Positions 26,691-34,352 of a stretch of 64,000 nucleotides of DNA are shown here, piece by piece (the first letter of the stretch is position 1; each line of letters begins with the position of its first letter). The translations under genes were made by a program, and so were the position numbers. Where the stretch lies: the NCBI RefSeq assembly GCF_003352185.1, contig NZ_CP029608.1:5436501-5500500 (forward strand), given 5' to 3'. Under the pieces are notes generated by a model, which saw only the letters and a program-made list of their open reading frames with translations, did no database searches and was not told the origin of the DNA. The DNA is from Pseudomonas kribbensis (GTDB taxonomy: Bacteria; Pseudomonadota; Gammaproteobacteria; Pseudomonadales; Pseudomonadaceae).

Positions 26691-27131
26691 ATGCCCCCTA
26701 TCGTTCTGGTGCTCAACGGCCCGAACCTGAACCTGCTCGGCACCCGTGAACCGGCGACCTACGGTCACGAAACCCTGGCTGACATCTCTGCCCTGTGCGG
26801 GCGCGCCGCCGAAGAATTCGGCCTTGCCGTGGAGTTTCGCCAGACCAACCACGAAGGCGAATTGCTCGACTGGATTCACGGCGCCCGCCAGCGCTGCGCC
26901 GGGATCGTGATCAACCCGGCTGCCTGGACGCACACCTCGGTGGCGATCCGCGACGCCTTGGTCGCCAGCGAATTGCCGGTGATCGAAGTGCACCTGTCCA
27001 ACGTCCACGCCCGCGAGCCGTTCCGTCATCACTCATTCGTCTCGGCCATCGCCACCGCCGTGATGTGCGGCTTCGGCAGCCACGGCTATCGGCTGGCCCT
27101 GGAACATTTCAGCCAGCGGTTGAAGGGGTGA
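26691..27131 (+). CDS. aroQ: Type II 3-dehydroquinate dehydratase
   Basis: Converts 3-dehydroquinate to 3-dehydroshikimate. 146 residues, the type II dodecamer-forming class. Visible are [19 protein letters not shown] with the catalytic Arg and Tyr, [16 protein letters not shown] near residue 46, [17 protein letters not shown] with active-site Asn, and [17 protein letters not shown] with the catalytic His. The ATG at 26691 has GTGGAG at suitable spacing. Pseudomonads keep a biosynthetic aroQ beside accB; this copy, five bases ahead of a shikimate/quinate dehydrogenase and near quiC, is most likely the catabolic one. Confidence 0.95.
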   Translation: MPPIVLVLNGPNLNLLGTREPATYGHETLADISALCGRAAEEFGLAVEFRQTNHEGELLDWIHGARQRCAGIVINPAAWTHTSVAIRDALVASELPVIEVHLSNVHAREPFRHHSFVSAIATAVMCGFGSHGYRLALEHFSQRLKG

Positions 27132-27136
27132 ACCGC

Positions 27137-27991
27137 ATGAACCGCAACAACGTGATACTCGCCGGGCTGATCGGCGCCGGCATTCAGGCCTCCCGCACTC
27201 CGGCACTGCATGAACACGAAGGCGACGAACAGGGCCTGCGTTACCTGTATCGACTGATCGATCTCGATCAACTGCAACTGGACAGCAACGCCCTGCCCGA
27301 CCTGCTGCTCGCCGCCGAGCGAATGAACTACACCGGACTGAACATCACTTTCCCGTGCAAGCAGGCCATCATTCCGCTGCTCGATGAATTGTCTGCGGAA
27401 GCCCGGGGCATCGGCGCCGTGAACACAGTGGTGCTGAAGGACGGCAAACGCATCGGCCACAACACCGATTGCCTGGGTTTCGCCGAAGGTTTTCGTCGTG
27501 GCCTGCCCGATGTTGCCCGCGAACGTGTGGTCCAGATGGGAGCCGGTGGCGCAGGCGCGGCAGTGGCCCACGCCTTGCTGAGCGAAGGCGTACAGCAACT
27601 GAGCATTTTTGATGTGGATTTCGAACGGGCCGAAAGCCTGGCCAACAACCTCAACCAGCATTTCGGCACTGGTCGGGCCGCGGCCGGGCACGATCTGGCC
27701 AGCACACTGAGCCACGCTGACGGGCTGGTAAACACCACGCCGATGGGCATGGCCAAACTGCCGGGCATGCCCGTGCCGGCAGCATTGCTGCGGCCGGAAT
27801 TGTGGGTGGCGGAGATCGTGTATTTCCCGCTGGAAACCGAACTGCTGCGCAACGCCCGCGCCCTGGGTTGCCGAACCCTGGATGGTGGCAACATGGCGGT
27901 GTTTCAGGCAGTGAAGGCGTTTGAACTGTTCAGCGGCGTGGCGCCGGATGCGCAACGAATGCTGGCGCACTTTCAAAGCATGAAGGGATAA
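27137..27991 (+). CDS. Shikimate/quinate dehydrogenase, catabolic AroE paralogue
   Basis: 284-residue AroE-fold enzyme. The substrate loop reads ASRTPALHE (Ser-x-Thr, as in quinate/shikimate dehydrogenases) instead of the Ser-x-Ser of biosynthetic AroE. The catalytic Lys is in NITFPCKQ near residue 73 and the Asp in GHNTDCLGF near 113. The dinucleotide loop GAGGAGAAVAHALL is followed by IFDVDFERA; Asp after the second strand favours NAD over NADP and so the oxidative direction. It follows aroQ by five bases. It would feed shikimate, and perhaps quinate, to the QuiC step. Confidence 0.88.
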   Translation: MNRNNVILAGLIGAGIQASRTPALHEHEGDEQGLRYLYRLIDLDQLQLDSNALPDLLLAAERMNYTGLNITFPCKQAIIPLLDELSAEARGIGAVNTVVLKDGKRIGHNTDCLGFAEGFRRGLPDVARERVVQMGAGGAGAAVAHALLSEGVQQLSIFDVDFERAESLANNLNQHFGTGRAAAGHDLASTLSHADGLVNTTPMGMAKLPGMPVPAALLRPELWVAEIVYFPLETELLRNARALGCRTLDGGNMAVFQAVKAFELFSGVAPDAQRMLAHFQSMKG

Positions 27992-27997
27992 AACCGT

Positions 27998-28016
27998 GAG
28001 GGGGCGACGCCCCCTC
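27998..28016. terminator. GC-rich hairpin between convergent genes
   Basis: GAGGGGGCG and CGCCCCCTC form perfect arms in the 33-base gap between the dehydrogenase and TetR stop codons. There is no T-run, so termination efficiency is uncertain. Confidence 0.5.
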
Positions 28017-28024
28017 GACGCCGG

Positions 28025-28702
28025 TCAGGCCTGCAGGTAGCGCAGCACCGACTCGCAAATCATCTCGCGATGACGCTGTTTGATGGTCTCGTCCGGCAGG
28101 TCGATCTGAAAGATCTCACCAAAGGTGTGGCGGTTCGACACGCGATAGAAGCAGAACGAACTGATCAGCAGATGCACATCCAGCGCATCGAGCCCGGCCC
28201 GGAACAGGCCTTCAGCAGCACCGCGCGCCAGGATCTCCCCCAGCGAATCAAGAATCGTATTGTTCATCGCCTTGATCGCATCGGAACGCTTCACGTACTC
28301 GGCATTGTGGATGTTTTCGATGCAGACGATGCGCACGAAATCGACGTTGCGGTCGTGGTGATCAAAGGTGAATTCCACCAGACGGCGGATCGCCTCTACC
28401 GGAGGCAGTTCGGCCAGGTGCAGACGGTTTTCGGTGCTGCGGATATCGCCGTAGAGTTTCTCCAGCACCTCGACGTACAACTGCTCCTTGCTGCCGAAGT
28501 AGTAATAGATCATGCGCTTGGAGGTGTGGATACGCTCGGCGATCGCATCGACGCGGGCACCGGACAGGCCCTGCTGGACGAACTCGACGATCGCTTCCTG
28601 CAGGATGTTCTCGCGGGTTTTTTCCGGGTTGTTCTTGCGACTCTTGCGCGGCTCTACCGCTGATGAAACGGGGGCTGCGGAAAGTTCTGAAGTCATTGTC
28701 AT
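28025..28702 (-). CDS. TetR-family regulator of the quinate/shikimate locus (inferred)
   Basis: 225 residues. The N-terminal HTH (ENILQEAIVEFVQQGLSGARVDAIAERIHTSKRMIYYYFGSKEQLYVEVLEK, about 31-82) has the TetR recognition helix ending in the usual YYYF-K motif; the rest is a helical ligand domain. It is encoded between aroQ/dehydrogenase and quiC, on the quiC strand 102 bases after quiC. The duplicated operator-like sequence in front of both aroQ and quiC/MFS probably belongs to it. Effector is likely a pathway intermediate. An alternative start lies two codons in (MTSELS). Confidence 0.85.
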   Translation of the reverse strand: MTMTSELSAAPVSSAVEPRKSRKNNPEKTRENILQEAIVEFVQQGLSGARVDAIAERIHTSKRMIYYYFGSKEQLYVEVLEKLYGDIRSTENRLHLAELPPVEAIRRLVEFTFDHHDRNVDFVRIVCIENIHNAEYVKRSDAIKAMNNTILDSLGEILARGAAEGLFRAGLDALDVHLLISSFCFYRVSNRHTFGEIFQIDLPDETIKQRHREMICESVLRYLQA

Positions 28703-28804
28703 TGCGGGCTCACGGCCATCACTGCACAGGCTGGCGATTATGGGCCGCGCGGCACAGTGAAGGAAGCCGCGCGGCCCGTGTTTAATCCCGCGTTTACGAA
28801 TTTC

Positions 28805-30706
28805 CTACAACTTCGCCTGGCGAACGGCGCCACTGCGTGCTTTGGCCATCGCCGCCAGTCGCACCGCGACGTTGGCCGCGCCATAACCGGCGTAACCGTT
28901 CTTGCGTTGAATGATCTCGAAGAAGAACCGCCCTTCGAACGGTTCGGTGTAGACGTGGAACAACTCGCCGCCCTGAGCATCGCGGTCATACAGCACGTTG
29001 TAGTACGCCAGTTCGCTGAGGAACTCGTCATCGAAATCGAAACGCGCCGCGAGGTCATCGTAATAGTTGAGCGGAATATCCAGCAGCGGCACGCCCGCTT
29101 CTTTCGCCCGGCGGACCTGAGCAAAGATGTCATCGCAATCAAAGGCGATGTGATGCACCCCGGAGCCGCGATAACTCGACAGCGCGTGTGAGATCGCGGT
29201 GTTGCGGTTCTCGGAAATGTTAAGCGGCAAGCGGATCGAACTGTCGCGACTGCGCAGCGCGCGACTCTTCACCAGCCCGTACGGATCGGGCAGCACCACT
29301 TCGTCGTCAGCCTCGAAATCCAGCAGGCTCTTGTAGAACAGCACCCAACTGTCGAGGCTGTCCGCCGGCAACGCCATGGCCATGTGATCGATGCGCTTGA
29401 GCCCGCCGCTTGTCACCGCGCCCGGCAGCAGATTGAAGTCGGTGCCGTAGACATCCGCCTCTTCATCCACCAGATAAATCAGGCTGCCATCCGGTGCACG
29501 CACCGCTGCCAGCTCCAGTTCATTGGGGCCGACCAGTCCGCGATACGGCTGACCTTTATAGGCAACGGCCCGCGCCAGCGCACTGGCGCTGTCCTTGACC
29601 CGCACGGCGGTGGCGCACAGCGACGGGCCGTGGGCCTCGAAGAAACTGTGGCCGAACGAATAAGGCTCGGAGTTGAGGATCAGGTTGATATCGCCCTGCC
29701 GCAGCAGGCTGACGCTCTTGGAACGATGCTGCCCGGCCTTGACGAACCCCAGCCGCTCCAGCCAGTTCGACAGCTTGGCGCCGAGCGCTTCGTCGACGGC
29801 GAACTCCAGAAACTCGATGCCGTTGTACTCGCTGGCCTTTGGCGTCTCGAAGAGGATTTTGCGGTTATCCACAGGGCGGATTTCCTGCTCCAGACGCTGG
29901 CGGGTCTTCTCTTCCAGATACAACAGCGAACGCAAACCGTCGGCGGCATTGGCCCGAGGCGGCGCGGCACGGAAGCCGTCGTTGAAGATTTCCAGCGACA
30001 GCGGCCCGGTGTAGCCACTCTGAATGATCGGCGCGAGAAAGCCCGGCAAATCGAATTCGCCCTGTCCCGGGAAGCAGCGGAAATGCCGGCTCCACTCCAA
30101 CACATCCATGGCCAGGATCGGCGCGTCGGCCATCTGCACGAAGAAAATCTTGTCGCCGGGAATCTCGGCAATCGCCCGTGGATCGCCCTTGAGCGACAGG
30201 GTGTGGAAGCTGTCCAGCAACACGCCGAGGGCCGGATGATCGGCCTGACGGACGATGTCCCAGACCTGTTGATAAGTATTGACGTGACGGCCCCAGGCCA
30301 GCGCTTCATAACCGATGCGCAAGCCTCGGGCACCAGCGCGCTCGGCCAGCAGACGCAGGTCGTCGATCAGGATTTGCTGGTCGCCGACACAGTCGGGTGA
30401 AGCGTTGCTGCACACCAGCACCAGGTCGGTGCCCAGTTCCTGCATCAGGTCGAACTTGCGCTCGGCCCGCTCCAGATTGCGCTCCAGCCGATCGCGGCGG
30501 CAGCCTTCAAAATCGCGAAACGGCTGGAACAGAGTGATGGCAATTCCGAGGTCGGCACACATCTGCCTGATTTCCCGGGGACTGCCGTCGTAATACAGAA
30601 GGTCGTTCTCGAAGATCTCCACCCCGTCGAACCCGGCGGCGGCAATGGCTTCGAGCTTTTCCGGCAGGGTTCCGCTCAAGGAAACGGTGGCAATGGATCG
30701 CTGCAT
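28805..30706 (-). CDS. quiC: 3-Dehydroshikimate dehydratase, two-domain QuiC type
   Basis: 633-residue fusion. The N-terminal half is an AP-endonuclease-2-like TIM barrel with metal ligands in GYEALAWGRHVNTY, LLDSFHTLS, FVQMADAP and LSLEIFNDGFR. The C-terminal half resembles 4-hydroxyphenylpyruvate dioxygenase, with VOC repeats and a GVHHIAFDCDDI stretch near residue 516. This is the Pseudomonas QuiC form that dehydrates 3-dehydroshikimate to protocatechuate; the dioxygenase-like half is retained but not needed for that reaction. Start at 30706. It is divergent from the MFS carrier across a 271-base regulatory region. Confidence 0.92.
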   Translation of the reverse strand: MQRSIATVSLSGTLPEKLEAIAAAGFDGVEIFENDLLYYDGSPREIRQMCADLGIAITLFQPFRDFEGCRRDRLERNLERAERKFDLMQELGTDLVLVCSNASPDCVGDQQILIDDLRLLAERAGARGLRIGYEALAWGRHVNTYQQVWDIVRQADHPALGVLLDSFHTLSLKGDPRAIAEIPGDKIFFVQMADAPILAMDVLEWSRHFRCFPGQGEFDLPGFLAPIIQSGYTGPLSLEIFNDGFRAAPPRANAADGLRSLLYLEEKTRQRLEQEIRPVDNRKILFETPKASEYNGIEFLEFAVDEALGAKLSNWLERLGFVKAGQHRSKSVSLLRQGDINLILNSEPYSFGHSFFEAHGPSLCATAVRVKDSASALARAVAYKGQPYRGLVGPNELELAAVRAPDGSLIYLVDEEADVYGTDFNLLPGAVTSGGLKRIDHMAMALPADSLDSWVLFYKSLLDFEADDEVVLPDPYGLVKSRALRSRDSSIRLPLNISENRNTAISHALSSYRGSGVHHIAFDCDDIFAQVRRAKEAGVPLLDIPLNYYDDLAARFDFDDEFLSELAYYNVLYDRDAQGGELFHVYTEPFEGRFFFEIIQRKNGYAGYGAANVAVRLAAMAKARSGAVRQAKL

Positions 30707-30799
30707 GTTTCAACTCCCGGTGGAGACGTCGGCTACGGGGATTGCGCCGCTTTTATAAGGTGAGCGAATTATTGGTCCCGGTTTTTCTTTGAGCAATTT

Positions 30800-30822
30800 A
30801 AACTGTACTACCCGGTTAGTTT
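30800..30822. promoter_or_regulatory. Operator-like sequence shared with the aroQ promoter
   Basis: The core ACTACCCGGTTAGT is a near-perfect inverted repeat (ACTACCC/GGTTAGT). Read on the minus strand the 23 bases match 26610-26632 at 19 positions, including TAACC and TAGTACA. The minus-strand TACAGT lies where TACAAT is the aroQ -10, so it may overlap the quiC promoter in the same way. Confidence 0.6.
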
Positions 30823-30825
30823 TGC

Positions 30826-30840
30826 GTGCGATTATCGAAC
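30826..30840. promoter_or_regulatory. Exact PcaR-type box in the quiC/MFS intergenic region
   Basis: The minus strand reads GTTCGATAATCGCAC, identical to the 15-base PcaR recognition element of P. putida pca promoters as I remember it. The GATAAT inside could serve as the quiC -10 element, which is how PcaR sites sit in known pca promoters. PcaR is the IclR-family regulator of the beta-ketoadipate pathway. Confidence 0.6.
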
Positions 30841-30948
30841 ACAATGCCGGTTTGGCGAATTGACGATTTTTCGCCCACTGCCCAACATCCCTTTCACCTT
30901 GGTCCGGATCTGAACCACCGGTCGCAGCGTGCACAAGAAAGCACACCA

Positions 30949-30956
30949 AATAACAA
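30949..30956 (+). promoter_or_regulatory. Hfq/Crc-type motif before the MFS gene
   Basis: AATAACAA matches AANAANAA 22 bases before the ATG of the presumed quinate/shikimate importer. It parallels the motif in front of aroQ. Confidence 0.4.
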
Positions 30957-30977
30957 ATCCAAAAACGGGTGGAACAC

Positions 30978-32315
30978 ATGATTCCTTCACAGACTTCCCG
31001 CATGGCCCCGGCCATGAGCACTGCCACGGGTGGCATCGGCGACAAGATCCGCGGCGCCATGGCCGTCGGCAAGACCCGTTGGGGCATGCTGGCGCTGGTG
31101 TTTTTCGCCACCACCCTGAACTACATCGACCGCGCCGCCCTCGGCGTCATGCAGCCGATCCTCGCCAAGGAAATGAGCTGGACGGCGATGGACTACGCCA
31201 ACATCAACTTCTGGTTTCAGGTCGGCTACGCCATCGGCTTCGTGCTGCAAGGGCGGCTGATCGACCGGGTCGGCGTCAAGCGCGTGTTCTTCTGCGCGGT
31301 GCTGCTCTGGAGCCTGGCCACCGGCGCCCACGGCCTGGCGACCTCGGCGGTAGGCTTCATGGTCTGCCGGTTCATCCTCGGTCTGACCGAGGCGGCCAAC
31401 TACCCGGCCTGCGTGAAGACCACGCGCCTGTGGTTCCCGGCCGGCGAGCGAGCAGTTGCCACTGGCATCTTCAACGCCGGCACCAACGTCGGCGCGATGT
31501 TCACCCCGATGCTGCTGCCGTTGATTCTTCACGTGTGGGGCTGGCAGGCCGCGTTCCTGTGCATGTCGGCACTGGGCGGGATCTGGTTGCTGTTCTGGGG
31601 TCTGAAGTACTTCAACCCGGAAGATCACCCGAGCGTGAAACAGTCGGAGCTGGATTACATCCAGAAAGAAGTCGAACCGGAACAGGCCCGCGTGCCGTTC
31701 TCGCGGATCCTGCGCATGCGCGGCACCTGGGCCTTCGCCCTCGCCTACTCGCTGACCGCGCCGGTGTTCTGGTTCTACCTGTACTGGCTGCCGCCGTTTC
31801 TCAATCAGCAATACAACCTGGGCATCAACGTCACCCAGATGGGCATTCCGCTGATCATCATCTACGTCACCGCCGACTTCGGCAGCGTGGGCGGCGGGAT
31901 TCTGTCTTCGTTCCTGATCGGTCGCGGCATGAATTCGATCAAGGCGCGGCTGCTGTCGATGTTCCTGTTCGCCTGCTGCATCATCGGCGTGGTCATGGCC
32001 GCCGGTTCCGCCAACCTGTGGATCGCAGTGGCCGCCATCTCCCTGGCCATCGGCGCGCACCAGGCCTGGACCGCCAACATCTGGAGTCTGGTGATGGACT
32101 ACACGCCCAAGCACATGATGAGCACGGTGTTCGGTTTCGGCGGCATGTGCGCGGCGATCGGCGGGATGTTCATGACCCAGATCGTCGGCCATATCCTCAC
32201 CGTTACGAACAACAACTACACCGTGCTGTTCACCCTGATCCCGGCGATGTACTTCATTGCGCTGACCTGGATGTACTTCATGGCACCGCGCAAGATTCCT
32301 ACCGTTACCGAGTAG
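30978..32315 (+). CDS. MFS importer, probably quinate/shikimate or related acid
   Basis: 445 residues, about 12 transmembrane segments, of the anion:cation symporter (ACS) branch. It has TTLNYIDRAALGVMQPIL in helix 1, the GRLIDRVGVKRVF loop after helix 2, and the FILGLTEAANYPACVKTTRLWFPAGERAVATGIFNAGTNVG region typical of ACS members near residue 140. It is divergent from quiC and shares its regulatory region, hence the substrate inference. ATG at 30978 is chosen over a GTG three codons earlier. Confidence 0.87.
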   Translation: MIPSQTSRMAPAMSTATGGIGDKIRGAMAVGKTRWGMLALVFFATTLNYIDRAALGVMQPILAKEMSWTAMDYANINFWFQVGYAIGFVLQGRLIDRVGVKRVFFCAVLLWSLATGAHGLATSAVGFMVCRFILGLTEAANYPACVKTTRLWFPAGERAVATGIFNAGTNVGAMFTPMLLPLILHVWGWQAAFLCMSALGGIWLLFWGLKYFNPEDHPSVKQSELDYIQKEVEPEQARVPFSRILRMRGTWAFALAYSLTAPVFWFYLYWLPPFLNQQYNLGINVTQMGIPLIIIYVTADFGSVGGGILSSFLIGRGMNSIKARLLSMFLFACCIIGVVMAAGSANLWIAVAAISLAIGAHQAWTANIWSLVMDYTPKHMMSTVFGFGGMCAAIGGMFMTQIVGHILTVTNNNYTVLFTLIPAMYFIALTWMYFMAPRKIPTVTE

Positions 32316-32346
32316 CCGTTCAGTACTGAGTAGCCATCCTGCACCG

Positions 32347-32374
32347 ACCGGCCTGATTTCAGGCCGGTTTTCCT
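32347..32374. terminator. Terminator between the MFS and DMT genes
   Basis: ACCGGCCTGA and TCAGGCCGGT pair around a two-base centre, followed on the + strand by TTTTCCTTT. It lies between convergent stop codons. Confidence 0.85.
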
Positions 32375-32375
32375 T

Positions 32376-33254
32376 TCAGCGCCGGCTCTGCTGCCACGCT
32401 GCCGCCAGCCCGCTGCAACAGATCACCGCGATCCCGATCACCGTCATCAGGGTCGGTGTGTGGGCAAACAGCAGCCAGCCCAACAGCCCCGCAAACACGA
32501 TCTGGCAATAGCCGAACGGCGCCAGCAATGCCGGCGCGGCATGCCGGAACGCCTGGGTCAGAAACAGGTGCGCTGTCATCCCGCACGTGCCCAGCGCCAG
32601 CATCAAGAAAGCGTGCCCGAGGCTCGGCACCTGCCAGAAGAACGGCACCAGCGCACTCATCACCAGCGTGTTGCACAACCCGGCGAAAAAGTTGCTGGTG
32701 GTCGGGCTGTCGACTTCGCTGAGCTTGCGGGTCAGCAACTGATAGAAGCAGAAAAACAGCGCCGAACAGAACGGCAACAGAATCGCCGGGGTGAACAATT
32801 CGCCACCGGGATGAACGATGATCAGCACGCCGATAAACCCGCAGATCACCGCGATCCACTGGCCCCGGGTCACTCGCTCCTTGAGCAACGGCACCGACAG
32901 CGCCGTCACCAGCACCGGCGCAAGAAAGTTGACCGACGTGGCTTCGGCCAGCGGGATGTACAAAAGTGCCGTAGTGAAAAACAGGCTGGTGCCCAGCAGG
33001 CACAACGCCCGCGCCAACTGCCACAACGGGCGCTTGGTGCGCAGCACGCGCAACCCGGACTGCGGCAGAAAAATCCCCGCCATCAACAGCGTGTGCACCA
33101 GATACCGCGCCCACACCACCATGACAATCGGATAAAAACCCGAGAGGTATTTCGACAGCGCATCGTGACTGGAGAACAGGAACGTCGCCACGACAATCAG
33201 CAAGATCCCCTTGAAGGGCTGGTTGACGCCGGAAAGCGGTGTGCTGACGGTCAT
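32376..33254 (-). CDS. DMT-superfamily (EamA) transporter
   Basis: 292 residues with two EamA repeats of about five helices each, for example GILLIVVATFLFSSHDALSKYL at the start and the second repeat from about residue 150. Substrates of EamA proteins range from amino acids to purines and cannot be told here. The start MTVSTPLSG at 33254 is followed directly by the first helix; the longer in-frame version is rejected. A 23-base palindrome lies 45 bases upstream and the next upstream gene on the strand encodes an IclR regulator. Confidence 0.87.
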   Translation of the reverse strand: MTVSTPLSGVNQPFKGILLIVVATFLFSSHDALSKYLSGFYPIVMVVWARYLVHTLLMAGIFLPQSGLRVLRTKRPLWQLARALCLLGTSLFFTTALLYIPLAEATSVNFLAPVLVTALSVPLLKERVTRGQWIAVICGFIGVLIIVHPGGELFTPAILLPFCSALFFCFYQLLTRKLSEVDSPTTSNFFAGLCNTLVMSALVPFFWQVPSLGHAFLMLALGTCGMTAHLFLTQAFRHAAPALLAPFGYCQIVFAGLLGWLLFAHTPTLMTVIGIAVICCSGLAAAWQQSRR

Positions 33255-33298
33255 TGGTGATCTCTGGAAATCAAAATGAGGAAAGAGCCTCCAGCGAT

Positions 33299-33321
33299 AA
33301 TTTAGAACCCGGTTCCAAATT
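33299..33321. promoter_or_regulatory. Palindromic operator upstream of the DMT gene
   Basis: Arms AATTTAGAACC and GGTTCCAAATT around a single C match at 10 of 11 positions. It has the form of IclR-family sites and lies between the IclR gene and the DMT start. A related palindrome stands in front of the aldo/keto reductase. Confidence 0.6.
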
Positions 33322-33399
33322 CTCACACCCTTCAAGCCAAATTCTGTGCGATCAACGCACAGCTTTACAGACAACCCGATCCCGCCTGCCGTTGCGCGG

Positions 33400-34176
33400 C
33401 TAGACGAACAACTCCGAAGCGAGGCTCGCCGCCGACAACTCCTCGGTAAACTTCAACAACAGCGGCGCCAGCTCATGCAACCTCGCCCCCGGCAGCCGCG
33501 CACTCGGCCCGGCAATGCTCAACACGCCGATAACCCGGCCATCCGCCGGATGCCGCACCACGGCAGCAATGGCCGATGTGCCTAGCGCAGAACTCTCTTC
33601 GACACAGGCGTAACCCTGTTCCCGCGCAACCCGTAGATGCTCGAGCAATTCAATGTTGGTCCGCGGTGCATTCGGCCCGATATCCGCCGGTATTTCTGCA
33701 GCCTGACGCTCAACCAGCGACAAGGCCTCGGCATCACTCATGCTCGCCAGCCACGCATGGCCGGACGCGGTGTAGAACAATGGCGCATCGCGCCCCATGT
33801 CCGGGTCGTAACGTAGTCCGCTGCGCGCGCCCTGTGACTTGGCAATCCAGGTCTGGCGCTCGCCATCGGTGACGCCCAGCCGCACCAGTTCGCCGGTTTC
33901 CTGCGCCAGTCGATCAAGTACCGGCTGCACGATATCGGCACCGCTGCTCGACAGATAACGAAAACCCATCGCCACCAATTTGGTCGACAAGTGATAACGC
34001 AGGGTTTCCGGGTTCTGCCGCACATAGCCCAGCCGGGACAATTCGGCGAGCAAGCGGTGGGTCGCACTTTTCGGAATGTCGATTTGTTCCGCGAGGGTTT
34101 GCAGCGGCAGTCCGCGCGGCTCGTGGGTGAGGCTTTCGAGCACGCTGAAAACCCGTTCGATCTGACTGCCGGCCAT
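33400..34176 (-). CDS. IclR-family transcriptional regulator
   Basis: 258 residues. Winged HTH (IERVFSVLESLTHEPRGLPLQTLAEQIDIPKSATHRLLAELSRLGYV, about residues 6-52) precedes the IclR effector domain, with GERQTWIAKSQG and the signature YACVEESSALGTSAIAAVV near 189. The start at 34176 (MAGSQIERVF) begins the family-like sequence. Two related palindromes flank it, in front of the DMT carrier and the aldo/keto reductase, so it probably controls both neighbours. The effector may be a sugar acid or keto acid, judging by the reductase. Confidence 0.9.
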   Translation of the reverse strand: MAGSQIERVFSVLESLTHEPRGLPLQTLAEQIDIPKSATHRLLAELSRLGYVRQNPETLRYHLSTKLVAMGFRYLSSSGADIVQPVLDRLAQETGELVRLGVTDGERQTWIAKSQGARSGLRYDPDMGRDAPLFYTASGHAWLASMSDAEALSLVERQAAEIPADIGPNAPRTNIELLEHLRVAREQGYACVEESSALGTSAIAAVVRHPADGRVIGVLSIAGPSARLPGARLHELAPLLLKFTEELSAASLASELFV

Positions 34177-34306
34177 GGTGCGATCCCAGTGAAATTTTGC
34201 CGATTCTAAAATACATATCACTGATTGCGAAATCTGGAACCGAGCGCTCGATAATCGCCCCCTTTCTCGGCTGACGAGTTGCTGATGCAGGCCGGCGTTG
34301 TTTAGT

Positions 34307-34327
34307 TTTCGGAATCCCATTCTGAAA
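34307..34327. promoter_or_regulatory. Palindromic operator upstream of the aldo/keto reductase
   Basis: Arms TTTCGGAATC and CATTCTGAAA around one central C match at 8 of 10 positions. The core GGAATC resembles the AGAACC half-site of the palindrome at 33299-33321. It ends 25 bases before the reductase start. Confidence 0.5.
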
Positions 34328-34352
34328 CCCATCAATGCAGGAAGCGCCGACC

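Noticed and set aside
28805..30706. Annotating the gene as 4-hydroxyphenylpyruvate dioxygenase
   Set aside because: The C-terminal half resembles that enzyme, but the N-terminal metal-binding barrel and the quinate context fit the two-domain 3-dehydroshikimate dehydratase.
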